Assembly (NCBI GenBank): GCA_025359005.1
Contig: JANYHP010000107.1
Span: 1-8,412 of the forward strand
DNA length: 8,412 nt
Origin: Hyphomicrobiaceae bacterium
Lineage (GTDB): Bacteria > Pseudomonadota > Alphaproteobacteria > Rhizobiales > Hyphomicrobiaceae
Reading direction: 5' to 3'
In this document: positions 1 through 8,011 of the stretch, piece by piece
Layout of the letters: each line of letters opens with the position of its first letter
Numbering within the stretch: the stretch's first letter is position 1
Notes under the pieces: generated by a model
What the model saw: only the letters and a program-made list of their open reading frames with translations
What the model was told of the DNA's origin: nothing
Database searches by the model: none
Made by a program: the position numbers and the translations under genes

Positions 1-567
1 GATGCCGGCGACGAACTCGAGCAACAGTGGCGTCGCCCAGATCTCGACGGCGGCGATGCCCGCGGGCAGCAGTTGCCCTGCCGCAACGAGGGCCAGCAGC
101 GTGCCGACCACGATGAGCGCACGCACGCCACGTCCAAACAGTAGCGCCGCCGCCATGATGACGTAGAACAGCATCTCGCAATTGAGCGACCAGCCCTGCT
201 GCAGCACTGGGCGGGCAAAGCCGTTCGTGGTGTTGTAGACGGGGAAGAACGCCAGCGATGCGACGAGTTCTCCAACCGAAAAGCGCAAATTGGGAAAGGC
301 TGCCGGGACCAGCAGCGAGGCGCCCGCCAACAACAGCGTAAAGGCCCAGTAGAGCGGCACGATGCGCAAGAGCCGACGCGTGGCAAAGGTGCGCGGCGAG
401 CTTTCCCGCGCAGCCGTGATCGTCCACATGATGAAGCCGGAGATGACGAAAAATATGTCGACGCCGCTGCCACCGAAACTGAGCAGCGCCGTCGAATTCA
501 CATGCACGCAGACCACCAGGAACGCTGCCAGGCCGCGCAGATACTGGATGGAAAGAAACGTCTTCAC
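1..567 (-). CDS. Acyltransferase family 3 (OafA/YrhL-like) membrane protein, N-terminal part; runs off the left edge
   Basis: The first 189 residues of an integral-membrane acyltransferase are present and the frame is open to the window edge. Family members transfer acetyl, succinyl or other acyl groups to exported polysaccharides or lipids at the inner membrane. Visible family marks are an N-terminal R-x10-H (Arg11, His22), GVDIFFVISGF at about 35-45, an RIVPLY segment near 69-73 and WSLNCEMLFYV near 126-136, set among hydrophobic segments. The start is a GTG at 567-565 whose last two bases and the next A form the TGA stop of the upstream ligase gene (GTGA overlap). A GGAGG lies 6 nt before it, inside the ligase C-terminal codons. 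That overlap and the shared strand imply translational coupling and a joint role in decorating and assembling a surface polysaccharide. Family assignment is secure; the acyl donor and target are unknown. Known family lengths of about 350-400 residues mean roughly half the gene is missing. Confidence 0.9.
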   Translation of the reverse strand, partial: MKTFLSIQYLRGLAAFLVVCVHVNSTALLSFGGSGVDIFFVISGFIMWTITAARESSPRTFATRRLLRIVPLYWAFTLLLAGASLLVPAAFPNLRFSVGELVASLAFFPVYNTTNGFARPVLQQGWSLNCEMLFYVIMAAALLFGRGVRALIVVGTLLALVAAGQLLPAGIAAVEIWATPLLLEFVAGI

Positions 568-2051
568 CACACTCCTCCAAGCAGGCGCGCCTGGTCTGCG
601 GCGTAGACCGCCGATGCGAGGCAGTCGTCGCAGACAAGCGCGCCGCAGGGTCCATCGCGACGTGGCCCCGCCTGCAGCCTCTGGCCCGCTTTAGTGGCGT
701 GTCCCAACGTGGCGACGGCACAGACGGGCAGCAGAAGTTGCAGCAGCAGCGCCAGATTGCTCAGGGGAGAATTGCGCGAAAAGATCGTCGCTTCGGTGAG
801 ATTGTGGAGCAGATAGAGCGCCAGGACCATGGCGATGGCCGCCAGCAGCGCGCGGCGTTCGCGGCCGGGCCGCCCTTCCGCGCCCCTTATCTGGGTGCTG
901 TCCCGCAATTGACGGCCCGCGGCGGCGATCCCCGCGACGACGGCCACGACAGCCAGGATCGTCGTCGGCAGCCCGACGTTCAACCACAGTTCCAGATAGC
1001 CATTGTGGGCTTGATTGATGACCCCCTTCGGCACTTCGCCGAGCCACGTGCCCGGCTCCAGATTGCGCAGCGGATCGTTGAAATCGCCGACGTCCCAGAA
1101 GGCGCCATAGCCGTGGCCGAGCCAGAACCGCGTCTGGGCGGTGCGCCACGCGAAGGCCCATAGCTCATCGCGACCCGTGAAGGAGGCATCAGCCACAAAC
1201 AGTCCGAGGGCGCGCGCGACATCGAAGTCGGAAAAGACCAGGATGGCGATGACACCGACGCCAGCCCCCAGCAGCAGCAGGCGCCGTGCGGCAGTCTCAG
1301 CGATCATGAACAGCACCGTCACACCGAGGGCGAGAACGGTCAGCGCCATCGACGTCTTGGAGCGTGACAGCACGAGGAACAGCACCGACACCCCGATCCC
1401 CAGCCAGCCCCGCACCAACGCCGCGCGCCCCTCGGCCGCCGCCGTCCAGGTCACGCCGATCACCACCGCCAGCATCGAGACCTCGCCGGCGATGTTCTTC
1501 TGCCCCAGCAGCCCATGCACGCCGATGCTGGAAATCGCCTGCGCCGGCCAGATCACGGTGGCGACCAGATTGAGTACCACCACCCCGCTCATCGTGGCGA
1601 ACACCAGAGTGTGGACATCGCGCAGGCTGCGTGTGCCGGCTGCGATGCCAAGTGCACCGGCAGTCAGCAGCGCCAGGACCAGGGCGCGGCGCAGCGTCAG
1701 GGCCGGAAACTCCGACCACGCAATCGAGCCGAGGATGATGGCGAGGACCATGAACAGCGGCCCATTCGCCATCACGCAGGCGAGCGCACGGCGTCGGTTC
1801 AACCAGATCAGCGCCAGCCCCAGCCCGCCGATCCCCAGCACAATGAATCGCTCGAGCGGATTGCCCTCGGCCCTTTCGACGTTCGACGTGACGTTGAGCG
1901 GCTGCGTGCCCACAAAGGTGAACAGCATGAAGGCCACCAGCAACAGCCGGTGGAGGCTGTCGTGCCAGCGCGGCAGCATGCGGCCATCGACCGGCCCGCT
2001 TGCCGCTGGAGCAAACGGGCGCAAGTCTGCAGTCATCAGCGTATTCGACAT
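564..2051 (-). CDS. O-antigen ligase / exopolysaccharide polymerase-type membrane protein (Wzy_C family)
   Basis: A 495-residue polytopic inner-membrane protein of the WaaL/Wzy/ExoQ superfamily, which joins undecaprenyl-linked glycan units to lipid A core, to each other or to other acceptors on the periplasmic face. Characteristic marks are WSEFPALTLRRAL at about 112-124, GLLGQKNIAGE at 180-190, LSRSKTSMA at 228-236, SFTGRDELW at 290-298, LGHGYGAFW at 311-319 and the periplasmic-loop QAHNGYLELWLNVGL at 347-361. His349 in the last motif matches the conserved functional histidine of ligases. About ten or more hydrophobic segments are seen. The frame stays open up to 2261, but the extra 70 residues are Arg/Gly/Cys-rich and not hydrophobic, so I chose the ATG at 2051. 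No good ribosome site precedes it, and ATG 2036 is an alternative. The stop overlaps the GTG of the acyltransferase gene. Ligase versus polymerase (ExoQ-like) cannot be decided. The tail has three Cys (469, 474, 477) after the last membrane segment. Confidence 0.88.
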   Translation of the reverse strand: MSNTLMTADLRPFAPAASGPVDGRMLPRWHDSLHRLLLVAFMLFTFVGTQPLNVTSNVERAEGNPLERFIVLGIGGLGLALIWLNRRRALACVMANGPLFMVLAIILGSIAWSEFPALTLRRALVLALLTAGALGIAAGTRSLRDVHTLVFATMSGVVVLNLVATVIWPAQAISSIGVHGLLGQKNIAGEVSMLAVVIGVTWTAAAEGRAALVRGWLGIGVSVLFLVLSRSKTSMALTVLALGVTVLFMIAETAARRLLLLGAGVGVIAILVFSDFDVARALGLFVADASFTGRDELWAFAWRTAQTRFWLGHGYGAFWDVGDFNDPLRNLEPGTWLGEVPKGVINQAHNGYLELWLNVGLPTTILAVVAVVAGIAAAGRQLRDSTQIRGAEGRPGRERRALLAAIAMVLALYLLHNLTEATIFSRNSPLSNLALLLQLLLPVCAVATLGHATKAGQRLQAGPRRDGPCGALVCDDCLASAVYAADQARLLGGVW

Positions 2052-2251
2052 GGTCAGCGTCGGGGTCCCGATTTTGTGAGCGTACGGGTCGGCAATGCCG
2101 CAAGCCGCCCCCTCATAGCATCGCGCCGCGGTTGCGCGCGCGCCACATGACGGCAGGGTAAATCCGGCCCGGCCGGCCCTTCCGCGCGTCCGCCAAGTCT
2201 GGCATAGGACATCAACGATCAGGCGTCGACCAGGGGGCGGACCGAGGGGGC
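2052..2251. promoter_or_regulatory. Divergent intergenic region between polysaccharide and importer genes
   Basis: About 200 bases separate the start codons of the divergent ligase gene and the importer operon, so both promoters should lie here by position. I see no convincing -35/-10 pair on either strand. The best plus-strand candidate, TTCCGC then 17 nt then CATAGG just after position 2180, is weak. No clear operator, riboswitch or terminator fold was found. A purine-rich GAGGGGG directly before ATG 2252 probably serves as the ribosome site of the first importer gene. The assignment as regulatory DNA is by layout only. Confidence 0.35.
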
Positions 2252-3106
2252 ATGCTGACACTTCTGTTCGATGGCATCGCCTCCGGCATGGTGCTGTTCA
2301 TACTAGCCTCCGGTCTCGCGGTAACACTCGGATTGATGAACTTCATCAACCTTGCACACGGCGCCTTCGCGATGGCGGGGGGCTATGCGACCGTGCTGCT
2401 GACCACGCACGCAGGCGTGCCGTTTCTTGCGAGCCTGCCGCTGGCGTTCCTCATCGCGGCAGCCCTCGGCGCCCTATTCGAGCGCACGCTTTACGTGCAC
2501 CTCTACGCCCGGCCCCATCTCGATCAGGTGCTTTTTTCGATCGGTCTGGTCTTCATGGCCGTCACCGCCGTCGACTATGTCATGGGCGCCCAGCAGCGCT
2601 ACGCCGAGGTGCCGGGCTATCTCAAGGGCCGGGTCGAACTGTTCGGGGTCGGCCTCGGCCGCTATCGCATTTTCATCATCGCGGTGTGCGGCGCGGTCGC
2701 GTTTGCCTTGCAGTTGATCCTCGGCCGCTCGCGCTTTGGGGCGCAGTTGCGTGCAGCCGTCGACGACGCCCGCACCGCCCGCGGCCTCGGTATACCGGTC
2801 AGCCGCATCTTCACCATCACATTCGCGGTGGGCTCGGGCCTGGCTGGCCTCGGCGGCGCGCTGGGCGCTGAAATCCTCACGCTCACGCCGACATTCCCGC
2901 TCAAATATATGATCTCGTTCCTGATCGTCGTTACCGTCGGCGGCACATCGAGCATTACCGGCCCGTTCCTTGCGGCCCTGCTGCTGGGCATCGCCGACGT
3001 ATTCGGCAACTATTATCTGCCCGAGATTGGCGCGTTCGTGACGTATCTGCTGATGCTCACCGTCTTGATGATCAGGCCGCAGGGCCTTTTTGCGCGGCCA
3101 CGCTGA
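2252..3106 (+). CDS. livH: Branched-chain amino acid-type ABC transporter permease, LivH family
   Basis: A 284-residue permease, full length for the LivH family. It forms, with LivM, the membrane channel of an importer for branched-chain amino acids or related solutes (amides, urea, other amino acids in paralogous systems). The N-terminus LFDGIASGMVLFILASGLAVTLGLMNFINLAHGAFAMAGGY is a classic family signature. A cytoplasmic coupling-helix region, RSRFGAQLRAAVDDARTARGLGI, sits near residues 156-178, and VGGTSSITGPFLAALLLG near 229-246. About eight hydrophobic segments are apparent and there is no signal peptide. It heads a four-gene operon; the next gene starts 9 bases after its stop. The divergent neighbour is a polysaccharide gene. 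The substrate cannot be read from the permease. The family call is firm; the symbol marks homology, not proven leucine transport. Confidence 0.93.
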   Translation: MLTLLFDGIASGMVLFILASGLAVTLGLMNFINLAHGAFAMAGGYATVLLTTHAGVPFLASLPLAFLIAAALGALFERTLYVHLYARPHLDQVLFSIGLVFMAVTAVDYVMGAQQRYAEVPGYLKGRVELFGVGLGRYRIFIIAVCGAVAFALQLILGRSRFGAQLRAAVDDARTARGLGIPVSRIFTITFAVGSGLAGLGGALGAEILTLTPTFPLKYMISFLIVVTVGGTSSITGPFLAALLLGIADVFGNYYLPEIGAFVTYLLMLTVLMIRPQGLFARPR

Positions 3107-3115
3107 GGACGCGCC

Positions 3116-4095
3116 ATGCAGACCACCCCATTTGCGATCCCATCGAAAGCAGCCGGCGCCGGGCGCACCTTTGCACTCGAAGCGCTGTTCTGGGCCGCCG
3201 CCGTCGCCGCCATTTTCCTGGCGCCACGACGCCTGCTGCTGCTCAACGAGATCGCCATTCTCGGCTTGTTTGCGCTGTCGCTGGATCTGGTGCTGGGCTA
3301 CGCCGGCATCGTCTCGCTGGGGCACGCCGCGTTCTTCGGCCTTGGCGCCTATTCGGCCGGCCTGTTGCTCTTGCATGTGACGACCAACCCGCTGTGGGCC
3401 TTGTTCGCTGCAGCCCTTTCCGGCGGGGTTCTCGGCTTCGCCACCTCGTTTCTCGTGCTGCGCGGCACCGATCTCACGCGCCTGATGGTCACGCTCGGCG
3501 TATCGCTGCTCCTCGGCGAGGCCGCCAACAAGTTGCACGACCTCACAGGCGGCGCCGACGGCTTGCAGGGCATCACCGCGGCCCCGGTGTTCGGCCTGTT
3601 TCGCTTCGATCTGGCCGGCCACACGGCCTATGTGCTGAGCCTTGCCATGCTGTTCGCCTGCGTCCTGGTCGCCCGTCGCATCACCGCCTCGCCGTTCGGC
3701 ATGACGCTGCGGACCATTCGCGACAACCCCTTGCGGGCGGCCGCAATCGGCGTGCCGGTCACCCGCCGCCTGGTCGCGGTCTATACCATTGCGGCCCTCT
3801 TCGCCGGGCTCGCCGGCGGGCTGCTGGCGGTCACCACGCAGTTCGTCTCGCTCGATGTGTTCGACTTCGCACGCTCGGCCGACGTGATGCTGGTCCTCAT
3901 CCTCGGCGGCACCGGCTATCTCTATGGTGGCCTGCTCGGCGCCGTTGCCTTTAAGGTGCTTCAGGACGTGATCTCGACGCTGACGCCGCAGTACTGGCGC
4001 TTCTGGATCGGGTTGCTGTTGGTGGCGCTGATGATCGCCGGCCGCGACCGTCTCGGCGCGGTGTTCAAGCGTGTGCCCCGCGCCGGAGGCCCGTC

Positions 4096-4099
<4 letters not shown>
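3116..4099 (+). CDS. livM: Branched-chain amino acid-type ABC transporter permease, LivM family
   Basis: A 327-residue second permease of the importer. The signature LDLVLGYAGIVSLGHAAFFGLGAYSAGLLL at about residues 56-85 is typical of LivM, and the coupling segment MTLRTIRDNPLRAAAIGVPV lies near 196-215. GGTGYLYGGLLGA near 264-276 matches the conserved C-terminal membrane region. The first ~20 residues are hydrophilic and precede the first hydrophobic span, as is usual in LivM. The ATG at 3116 is preceded by a TGAGGA ribosome site that overlaps the livH stop, about 7 nt upstream. Its own stop overlaps the start of the ATPase gene in an ATGA arrangement, which indicates coupled translation. 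Nothing in the sequence looks truncated or frameshifted. Confidence 0.93.
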
Positions 4100-4849
<750 letters not shown>

Positions 4850-4857
<8 letters not shown>

Positions 4858-5572
4858 GGCCGGGCCCCTGCTTGCCGTCGACGATCTCGTGTCGGGCTAT
4901 GGCGAGGCGGTCGTCGTCGATGGCCTGAGCCTCGCGCTGGCGCCGGGGCAGTCGATGGCGGTGCTCGGTCGCAACGGCGTCGGCAAGACCACGCTGCTCA
5001 ACTCCATCATCGGCGTGACACGGCGCATGCGGGGCCGCATCCATCTCGGCGGCGTCGACATCACGGCTCTGGCGCCCGAGCGGCGCGCGCATGCCGGCAT
5101 CGGCTGGGTGCCGCAGGAGCGCAACATCTTCCGCTCGCTCACCGTCGAGGAGAACCTCGTCGCTATCGCACGGCCCGGACCCTGGACGCTGGAGCGCGCC
5201 TACACCCTGTTCCCGCGCATTCGCGAGCGTCGCGCCAATCTCGGCGGCCAGTTGTCGGGGGGCGAGCAGCAGATGTTGGCCATCGCGCGCGCGCTGATTC
5301 TCAACCCGTCCCTGATGCTGCTGGATGAGCCGACAGAGGGCCTCGCCCCGATCATCGTCGAGGAGTTGATGGCGACCCTGGCGCGTCTGGTGCGCGATGA
5401 GGGGCTATCCATGCTCATCGTCGAGCAGCACGCCCAGCGCATCCTCGGCCTGACGCACCACGCCATCATCCTGGAGCGCGGCCGCATCGTCTGGCGTGGC
5501 GCCAGCGCCGCACTCGCCGCCGATCAAGCCACCCTCGACACGCACCTCGGCGTTACCCAACGCGCACCGTGA
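4850..5572 (+). CDS. livF: Branched-chain amino acid-type ABC transporter ATPase, LivF family
   Basis: A 240-residue second ATPase of the importer. Walker A is GRNGVGKTT (40-48), the Q-loop is in GWVPQERNIF (Gln89), the signature is LSGGEQQ (135-141), Walker B is LMLLDEP (155-161) and the switch His is His194 in IVEQHAQ. PTEGLAPIIVEEL after Walker B is typical of LivF. The reading frame is open far upstream (from 4169), but that stretch is out-of-frame livG sequence. ATG 4850 is chosen because the encoded protein starts exactly at family length and CGGGAG lies 8 nt upstream. It overlaps the livG end by eight bases. It is the last gene of the operon; the next gene is convergent and its stop lies only 12 bases away. 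No binding-protein gene follows, so the periplasmic component must be encoded elsewhere. Confidence 0.93.
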
Positions 5573-5584
5573 AGCGGCCCGTCG

Positions 5585-6103
5585 TCACCTGTCGATGTAA
5601 CGACTCGTCGGGCCGATCGGCGCAAAGATCGTCATGCGGACATCGAACTCGGTCGCCCGCTTGGGCGCGTCAACGCCCGAGACGCGACAGCCGCTGTCGG
5701 TCCCGCAGGTAATACCCGACCAGTCCGTGCGCGCAAACCGCGGCGCGCCGTCCGCAAAGCCGTCGGCGTTTGTTTCGCTTGTTGCGGCCATTGCGGCTCC
5801 CGTTGGACGGATCTCCAGCGCCTGGACGATGGCCGGCGGCGCCCTATCGCAGGCGGCCACGCACACCACGCACGCCCGCTCAGCCCGACACACCGCCGCG
5901 GCCTGCCGGCCCGACACCTGGCCGATCACCGCCGAGGGCGCGCGCTCGAGCACCGCCGGCGGCGGATTGGGCGGGGCCGACGGGCGGGGCAGCGCCGTCG
6001 CAGCAGGCCAGCGGATCGGCGGCATCTGCGCATCCGCGCCGCTGGCGCCCGCCGCAACTGCGAGCACAATCAACAGGGATCTGAAGGTCCAGACATGACG
6101 CAT
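5585..6103 (-). CDS. Exported hypothetical protein with clustered cysteines
   Basis: A 172-residue protein I do not recognise. It begins with a signal-peptide-like segment (MRHVWTFRSLLIVLAVAAG...), with likely cleavage after ADA near residue 25, so it probably acts in the periplasm or outside the cell. A Pro/Ala-rich stretch (about 28-55, PRPSAPPNPPPA) follows, then a cluster of four Cys (72, 78, 81, 85; spacing C-x5-C-x2-C-x3-C), and a C-terminal part with a Cys pair (133, 139 in GITCGTDSGCRVSG) ending EFDVRMTIFAPIGPTSRYIDR. Six cysteines in an exported protein suggest disulfides or metal binding; this is inference. The minus frame is preferred over an overlapping plus-strand frame because of the signal peptide and its G/C-rich third positions. 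It is convergent with livF and divergent from the DUF2167 gene, so it is probably transcribed alone. No strong ribosome site precedes ATG 6103. Confidence 0.6.
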   Translation of the reverse strand: MRHVWTFRSLLIVLAVAAGASGADAQMPPIRWPAATALPRPSAPPNPPPAVLERAPSAVIGQVSGRQAAAVCRAERACVVCVAACDRAPPAIVQALEIRPTGAAMAATSETNADGFADGAPRFARTDWSGITCGTDSGCRVSGVDAPKRATEFDVRMTIFAPIGPTSRYIDR

Positions 6104-6339
6104 GGGCGGTTGCCGCTACCGGGGGTGGCCTCTTCTGCCTGAACGTCTCATATCCGTCGGATTTTACCAAAAGACTTCCCATTGGCTGGTGAATATCCGA
6201 CGAAGGGTCCGCCGGAGCGCCCCGTCCCGTCACCTGCGGTTGTCGCATACATGCCCCCCTCGCACGGAAATTGCGTCCGCCAATTGCCTATGCCAAATCC
6301 GTACAGCTCGTTTTCGCCCCCGACCAGCAGTGAGGCCCC
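6104..6339. promoter_or_regulatory. Divergent intergenic region upstream of the DUF2167 gene, with a spaced inverted repeat
   Basis: These 236 bases lie between two divergent starts, so they should hold promoters for both. An inverted repeat is visible: CGTCGGAT at 6155-6162 and ATCCGACG at 6195-6202, with 32 bases between the arms. The left arm also lies inside the local palindrome ATCCGTCGGAT (6152-6162). This could be a regulator-binding dyad but is also short enough to occur by chance. I could not pick a convincing -35/-10 pair. GAGG four bases before ATG 6340 is the likely ribosome site for the plus-strand gene. Confidence 0.3.
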
Positions 6340-7281
6340 ATGGTTTCCATCCGTCCGACACTCAAGCGCCTGCCGCCCTGGGGCGCGACGCTCGCCATCG
6401 CGTTAACCCTCGCCCTCGGGGCCACCGCGCCCGCCGCCGCCAAGACCTTCAAAGAGATGTTCCCCGGCACCGAAATCAAGAACGACAAGGCCCGCGAGCT
6501 CGTCGAGAGCATGGACTACCAGCAAGGACCCGTCGCGCTCGGCGTCGGCGGCGTCAAGCTCGACGTGCCGCCGAAGTACTACTTCCTCGGCCCCGGCGAG
6601 GCGCGCAAGACGCTAACCGAGATCTGGGGCAACCCGCCCGCCGCCGCCAACGGTGTGCTCGGCATGCTGCTGCCCGCCACCAAGATGCCGATCGAAGACA
6701 CCTGGGGCGCCGTCATCCGCTTCGACGACGACGGCTACGTGTCCGACGACGAGGCCAGCAAGATCAACTACACCGACCTTCTCAAATCCATGCAGGAGAG
6801 CACGGACGAGGCCAGCACCGAACGGGAAAAGGCCGGCTTCGGCTCCATGAAGCTGCTCGGCTGGGCCTCGCAGCCCTACTACGACGACAAGACCAAGAAG
6901 TTGCACTGGGCCAAGGAACTGGAGTTCGGCGGCAAGGCGCCGCATACCTTGAACTATGACGTGCGCGCGCTCGGCCGCAAGGGCGTACTCAAGATCAACT
7001 TTGTCGCCGACATGGGCGACTTGCCGGTCATCCGCTCGGTCATCCCGGATGTGATGGACATGACCCAGTTCGAGCAGGGCAGCCGCTATACCGACTTCAT
7101 TCCGGGTTCCGACAAGGTTGCTGCCTACGGGATTGGCGGACTGATCGCGGGCAAGCTGCTGGCCAAGGCGGGCCTGCTTGCCGGGCTGCTGGTCTTCCTC
7201 AAGAAGGGCTGGATCATCATCGCCGTCGCGCTCGGCGGCGTCTCGCGTCTGGTCGGCCGCTTTTTCCGCAAAAAGGAATAG
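6340..7281 (+). CDS. DUF2167 family exported, membrane-anchored protein
   Basis: A 313-residue protein that matches the DUF2167 pattern. It has a signal peptide (residues 1-34, ending APAAA before KTFKE), the central block VLGMLLPATKMPIEDTWGAVIRFDDDGYVSDDEASKINYTDLLKSMQ (about residues 105-151), a region with GSMKLLGWASQPYYDDKTKKLHWAKEL, and a C-terminal block YTDFIPGSDKVAAYGIGGLIAGKLLAKAGL. A hydrophobic stretch (about 264-305) follows and ends in basic residues (RFFRKKE). Predicted topology is a periplasmic domain anchored by its C-terminus in the inner membrane. The family is widespread in proteobacteria and its function is unknown to me. The length is full. A GAGG ribosome site lies four bases before the ATG. 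It stands alone between a divergent gene and the tRNA locus, so no partner is suggested by context. Confidence 0.85.
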   Translation: MVSIRPTLKRLPPWGATLAIALTLALGATAPAAAKTFKEMFPGTEIKNDKARELVESMDYQQGPVALGVGGVKLDVPPKYYFLGPGEARKTLTEIWGNPPAAANGVLGMLLPATKMPIEDTWGAVIRFDDDGYVSDDEASKINYTDLLKSMQESTDEASTEREKAGFGSMKLLGWASQPYYDDKTKKLHWAKELEFGGKAPHTLNYDVRALGRKGVLKINFVADMGDLPVIRSVIPDVMDMTQFEQGSRYTDFIPGSDKVAAYGIGGLIAGKLLAKAGLLAGLLVFLKKGWIIIAVALGGVSRLVGRFFRKKE

Positions 7282-7613
7282 CGGCCGCGCGGGGCGCCCG
7301 TCGAGACAGCGCCGCCACACCAGCCAGAGCCGTGCGGACGATGCGCCGTGACAAGGTGCCCACCAATCGGCGGCACACGTGTCGCCACGGGATACGACCG
7401 ATGCGCCGCACGCAACGGGCAGCCAAAGGTCGGCGAAAGCGATTGACAGAGGGGGGTCTGCTTCTCATAAAGGCGCCGCATGACCCGCCGGTTCAGCGGG
7501 GCATGGTCGCGTTGGCGACATCCGGCCGCAACCGGCTGCCGGAAATGAACCATCAGACACGGCTCTCGCCGTCAAAAGCGGCAAGACCGGACAGCGCGTC
7601 GGGCGCGTGTTAC
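7282..7613 (+). promoter_or_regulatory. Non-coding stretch before tRNA-Tyr with a candidate promoter
   Basis: No credible protein gene lies in these 332 bases. A good sigma70-like candidate is TTGACA at 7443-7448, then 17 bases, then CATAAA at 7466-7471, which would drive the tRNAs downstream with a leader of roughly 135 bases. The -35 is perfect and the -10 is partial. Just after the DUF2167 stop there are GC-rich palindromes (GCGGCCGC at 7281-7288, GGGCGCCC at 7292-7299), but no T-tract follows them, so I do not call a terminator. The open plus frame across this stretch continues through the tRNA and is spurious. Confidence 0.4.
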
Positions 7614-7699
7614 GGGTGGGTGCCCGAGTGGCTAAAGGGGGCAGACTGTAAATCTGCTGGCTCGCGCCTACGCTGGTTCGAACCCAGCCCCACCCACCA
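7614..7699 (+). tRNA. tRNA-Tyr (anticodon GTA)
   Basis: An 86-base class II tRNA that can be folded by eye. The acceptor stem GGGTGGG (7614-7620) pairs with CCCACCC (7689-7695), followed by discriminator A and an encoded CCA (7697-7699). The anticodon arm is GCAGA, loop CTGTAAA, TCTGC (7641-7657) with GTA at 7648-7650. A long variable arm follows, as expected for tRNA-Tyr. The T arm is GCTGG, loop TTCGAAC, CCAGC (7672-7688). It is followed 130 bases later by tRNA-Gly on the same strand, probably in one transcript. Confidence 0.97.
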
Positions 7700-7708
7700 T
7701 TCTTGATT

Positions 7709-7750
7709 GTCCATGCCGACACGCGTAGCCGCGAGCCGGCCGGCATGGAC
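7709..7750 (+). other. Perfect 10-bp hairpin between the two tRNAs
   Basis: GTCCATGCCG (7709-7718) pairs exactly with CGGCATGGAC (7741-7750). The 22-base loop contains a second small stem, CGCG-TAGC-CGCG (7722-7733). There is no T-run after it, so it is not a standard intrinsic terminator. A structured spacer aiding maturation of a tRNA-Tyr/tRNA-Gly precursor, or partial termination, is possible. The pairing is directly seen; the role is inference. Confidence 0.55.
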
Positions 7751-7829
7751 GGGCGTTGACTGGTACGTGCAGCAGGCCGTTTGTGGCGGCCGGCTCCCCG
7801 CTGAGGAGCAGTGACGAACAATGAAAATT

Positions 7830-7903
7830 GCGGGTGTAGCTCAATGGTAGAGCAACAGCCTTCCAAGCTGATGACGAGGGTTCGATTCCCTTCACCCGCT
7901 CCA
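7830..7903 (+). tRNA. tRNA-Gly (anticodon TCC)
   Basis: A 74-base tRNA with the acceptor stem GCGGGTG (7830-7836) pairing with CACCCGC (7893-7899), a D stem GCTC/GAGC, anticodon loop CTTCCAA with TCC at 7862-7864, a T arm GAGGG-TTCGATT-CCCTT (7876-7892), discriminator T (7900) and an encoded CCA (7901-7903). The outermost pair of the anticodon stem would be A7855 with A7871, a mismatch, while the inner four pairs (CAGC/GCTG) are intact. Integrase-related sequence starts within 200 bases downstream, which fits use of the 3' end of this gene as an attachment site. Confidence 0.97.
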
Positions 7904-7930
7904 GTCTTCTGATCGACTGAAGATCGAAAC

Positions 7931-7949
7931 GCTCTCCAACAAGGAGAGC
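7931..7949 (+). other. Perfect 7-bp hairpin downstream of tRNA-Gly that covers a ribosome-binding sequence
   Basis: GCTCTCC (7931-7937), loop AACAA, GGAGAGC (7943-7949) form an uninterrupted stem 27 bases after the tRNA CCA end. No T-tract follows, so it is at best an atypical terminator of the tRNA transcript. Its 3' arm contains AAGGAG (7941-7946), positioned nine bases before ATG 7956. When folded it would hide this ribosome site, so translation of the reading frame at 7956 could be restricted. Pairing is certain; function is inference. Confidence 0.5.
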
Positions 7950-8011
7950 CAATCCATGAAATTACCAATCATTACAAGCCTTTCCGGCGAAGGCAGGGCT
8001 ATGCTTGGCGC

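Noticed and set aside
699..2150. Several long plus-strand frames opposite the ligase gene
   Set aside because: High GC content produces long antisense frames; none shows a recognisable family, while the minus strand gives a clear membrane protein.
2052..2261. N-terminal extension of the ligase-type protein to an ATG at 2261
   Set aside because: The extra 70 residues are Arg/Gly/Cys-rich, unlike the family, and would overlap the importer start at 2252.
5575..5615. Inverted repeat CGGCCCG/CGGGCCG as a terminator between the convergent livF and hypothetical genes
   Set aside because: Only a 7-bp stem with a 27-base loop and no T-tract on either strand; too weak to call.
5634..6098. Plus-strand frame of 154 residues opposite the Cys-rich exported protein
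   Set aside because: It lacks a signal peptide or family features and is better explained as the shadow of the minus-strand gene.
7332..7706. Plus-strand open frame of 124 residues ending in GWVPEWLKGADCKSAGSRLRWFEPSPTHHS
   Set aside because: The C-terminal part is the translation of tRNA-Tyr, a well-known false protein; the rest is Arg-rich with no family features.
7465..7968. Minus-strand open frames across both tRNAs (GAGEGNRTLVISLEGCCSTIELHP, GWGWVRTSVGAS...)
   Set aside because: These are antisense translations of the two tRNA genes and are commonly misannotated.
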